Assembly: GCA_958436045.1 (NCBI GenBank)
Contig: CAUBIP010000003.1
Coordinates: forward strand, 1 to 40,895
Reading direction: 5' to 3'
Length of the DNA stretch: 40,895 nucleotides
Source of the DNA: an uncultured Oscillospiraceae bacterium
GTDB lineage: Bacteria; Bacillota; Clostridia; Oscillospirales; Oscillospiraceae
Shown: positions 39,293 through 40,895 of the stretch, piece after piece
How positions within the stretch are numbered: position 1 is the stretch's first letter
Layout of the letters: every line of letters starts with the position of its first letter
The notes under the pieces: generated by a model
Databases searched by the model: none
What the model was told of the DNA's origin: nothing
What the model saw: the letters and a program-made list of their open reading frames with translations, nothing else
Translations under genes and position numbers: made by a program

Positions 39293-40895
39293 ATGAAAAT
39301 TTCCGATCTATTCTATCCTGGCAGCATTGCATTAAACAGCGCGCCGCAGGACAAGGCGGCTGCCCTGGAGGCCCTGGTGCAGCAGCACCAGGCGGCAGGG
39401 AATCTGGAGGATATCGACCGCTACCGCCAGGATATCCTGGCCCGGGAGGCCCAGGGCACGACGGCGGTCGGCAATGGCGTGGCGATCCCCCATGCCAAGT
39501 CTGGCGCGGTGCGGCGGCCCGGGCTGGCGGCGATGACCGTCCCCTGCGGCGTAGACTGCGACGCGATGGATGGCGCGCCGGTGCAGCTGCTCTTTATGAT
39601 CGCCGCGCCGGATGAGAGCGACTTTCACCTGGAGGTGCTGGCGAAGCTGATGGGCCTTTTGATGGACGCGTCCTTCCGCGCCCGCCTGTGCAGCGCTGCG
39701 ACTGAGGCGGCATTTTTGCAGTGCATCGACGAAGCAGAGGCGGCAAAGGACGGCCCTGCTGCGCCGGAAGCACCGCCCGCGGCGGACGATACCGCCTATG
39801 ACGTGCTGGCGGTGACAGCCTGCCCCACGGGCATTGCCCATACGTATATGGCGGCGGAAGCGCTGGAAAAGGCGGCACAGGCTATGGGCATCCGCCTGAA
39901 GGTCGAGACCAATGGCTCCGGCGGCGTACAGAACGCGCTGACGGCCGAAGAGATCGCGCAGGCGCCGGGCATTCTCATCGCGGCGGACAAGAGCGTGGCC
40001 ATGGCCCGGTTCCGGGGCAAGCGGCTTATCAGTGTCCCGGTGGCCGATGGCATCAAGCGGCCCGAGGCGCTGCTGCGCCAGACCATGGCCCCGGACGCGC
40101 CGGTCTACCAGGCGGCGGAAGAGGCACCGTCCAGCCCGGTGGACCAGCCTGCCAAGGCAGGCAAGCCGGGGCTGGGGCACGCGCTGTACCAGCATTTGAT
40201 GAACGGCGTCTCGCATATGCTGCCCTTTGTGGTGGCGGGCGGTATTTTTATCGCCCTAGCGTTTTTGATCGACACCGTGGCCGGTGCGCCGCAGGACGGT
40301 AACTTTGGAATGCATACGCCGGTGGCGGCGTTTTTTAAGACGATCGGCAATGTGGCATTCAACTTTATGATCCCTATTCTGGGCGGGTATATCGGCATGT
40401 CTATCGCCGACCGGCCGGGGCTGCTGGTGGGCTTTGTCGGCGGCTATCTAGCGACGACCGGCGCGACGTTTGCAAGCGTCGCCGGGGATGTTCCCTCGGG
40501 CTTTTTGGGCGCGCTGTTTGCCGGGTTTGCCGGCGGATACCTGATGCTGGGCTTTGAAAAGCTCTGCCAGAAGCTGCCCAAGTCCCTCGACGGCATCAAG
40601 CCGGTGCTGCTCTTCCCGCTGGTGGGGTTGGGGCTGATCGCGGTGCTGATGTGCGCGGTGAACCCGGTCATGGGCTTTTTGAACACGGGGCTGAGCAAGC
40701 TGCTGGCCGCTATGGGCGGCACGAGCCGCGTCGCGCTGGGCGTGATCTTAGGCGCAATGATGGCCATTGATATGGGCGGCCCCTTCAACAAGGCGGCCTA
40801 TGTCTTCGGCACGGCGGCCATTACGAACGGCAACTATGATATTATGGCGGCGGTCATGATCGGCGGGATGGTGCCGCCCCTGGCCATCGCCCTGG
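39293..40895 (+). CDS. fruA: PTS fructose transporter subunit IIABC, cut by window end
   Basis: Open frame from ATG 39293 (GGAGG, 7 nt) to the end of the window, 534 residues without a stop. EIIA domain (about 1-150) with phosphoryl His67 in AIPHAKSG; Ala/Pro linker; EIIB domain with Cys177 in VTACPTGIAHTYMAAEAL; then EIIC (from about 300) with GVSHMLPFVVAGG and IDMGGPFNKAAY. Takes up and phosphorylates fructose to fructose-1-phosphate. Only the last part of EIIC, about 100 residues, is missing. Confidence 0.95.
   Translation, partial: MKISDLFYPGSIALNSAPQDKAAALEALVQQHQAAGNLEDIDRYRQDILAREAQGTTAVGNGVAIPHAKSGAVRRPGLAAMTVPCGVDCDAMDGAPVQLLFMIAAPDESDFHLEVLAKLMGLLMDASFRARLCSAATEAAFLQCIDEAEAAKDGPAAPEAPPAADDTAYDVLAVTACPTGIAHTYMAAEALEKAAQAMGIRLKVETNGSGGVQNALTAEEIAQAPGILIAADKSVAMARFRGKRLISVPVADGIKRPEALLRQTMAPDAPVYQAAEEAPSSPVDQPAKAGKPGLGHALYQHLMNGVSHMLPFVVAGGIFIALAFLIDTVAGAPQDGNFGMHTPVAAFFKTIGNVAFNFMIPILGGYIGMSIADRPGLLVGFVGGYLATTGATFASVAGDVPSGFLGALFAGFAGGYLMLGFEKLCQKLPKSLDGIKPVLLFPLVGLGLIAVLMCAVNPVMGFLNTGLSKLLAAMGGTSRVALGVILGAMMAIDMGGPFNKAAYVFGTAAITNGNYDIMAAVMIGGMVPPLAIAL

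Noticed and set aside
1..40895. CRISPR arrays, insertion sequences or prophage genes
   Set aside because: No spaced short repeats, transposase, integrase or phage structural genes were found in either strand.

Overview
The window reads as about 41 kb of GC-rich (roughly 60% by eye) chromosome from an anaerobic Firmicute, most likely a gut Clostridia lineage of the Oscillospiraceae type. This is inferred from the clostridial rnfCDGEAB gene order, FabK as the enoyl-ACP reductase in a compact fab/acc operon, lipoprotein-type ABC binding proteins, AGGAGG-type ribosome binding sites and a Na/Pi cotransporter with a PhoU domain. No phage, insertion sequence or CRISPR array was seen. Nearly all sequence is ordinary coding DNA, and the novelty lies mainly in regulatory and small elements.

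Layout. Positions 1-5500 are on the minus strand: a SAM methyltransferase, a Na/Pi cotransporter, and an operon of a YfbR-like 5'-nucleotidase, serine acetyltransferase and a homocysteine methyltransferase-like protein. Positions 5.6-8.1 kb hold a DUF2207-like membrane protein, tRNA-Gly(CCC) on the minus strand and tadA. Positions 8.3-13.3 kb hold the complete six-gene Rnf ferredoxin:NAD+ oxidoreductase. Positions 13.5-16.4 kb are an NMT1/SsuA-type ABC transporter, followed by a uridine-kinase-like P-loop kinase (16.5-17.4 kb) and a polar amino acid ABC transporter (17.7-20.2 kb). The latter converges on an L-cysteine desulfidase family gene (20.3-21.5 kb), which shares a divergent promoter region with a short PDZ-less HtrA-like protease. 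Positions 22.5-24.6 kb hold a KdpDE-like two-component system preceded by an unlisted 27-residue membrane peptide gene. A small lipoprotein gene follows at 24.7-25.1 kb.

Positions 25.2-34.8 kb are one long minus-strand type II fatty acid synthesis operon, transcribed acpP-fabK-fabD-fabG-accB-fabZ-accC-accD-accA-thioesterase-fabF-fabF. Its strong promoter carries a perfect GTTATC-N3-GATAAC palindrome at the transcription start and a second copy in the leader. A divergent TetR-family regulator gene has its own palindrome over its start site. There is no fabH in the cluster, two catalytically complete FabF paralogues sit at the distal end, and a hot-dog thioesterase is embedded by 4-nt overlaps. 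Positions 35.7-37.4 kb hold a YitT family protein and a PAP2 phosphatase, with a candidate minus-strand small RNA between them. A short basic-tailed protein (37.5-37.8 kb, minus) appears to start at ACG behind a perfect Shine-Dalgarno sequence and a structured leader. The window ends in fruK and a truncated fruA (fructose PTS IIABC).

The genes suggest a fermentative, peptide or amino-acid-using anaerobe that conserves energy through Rnf, takes up amino acids and fructose, interconverts serine, cysteine and methionine, and makes membrane lipids through a locally regulated FAS II operon.
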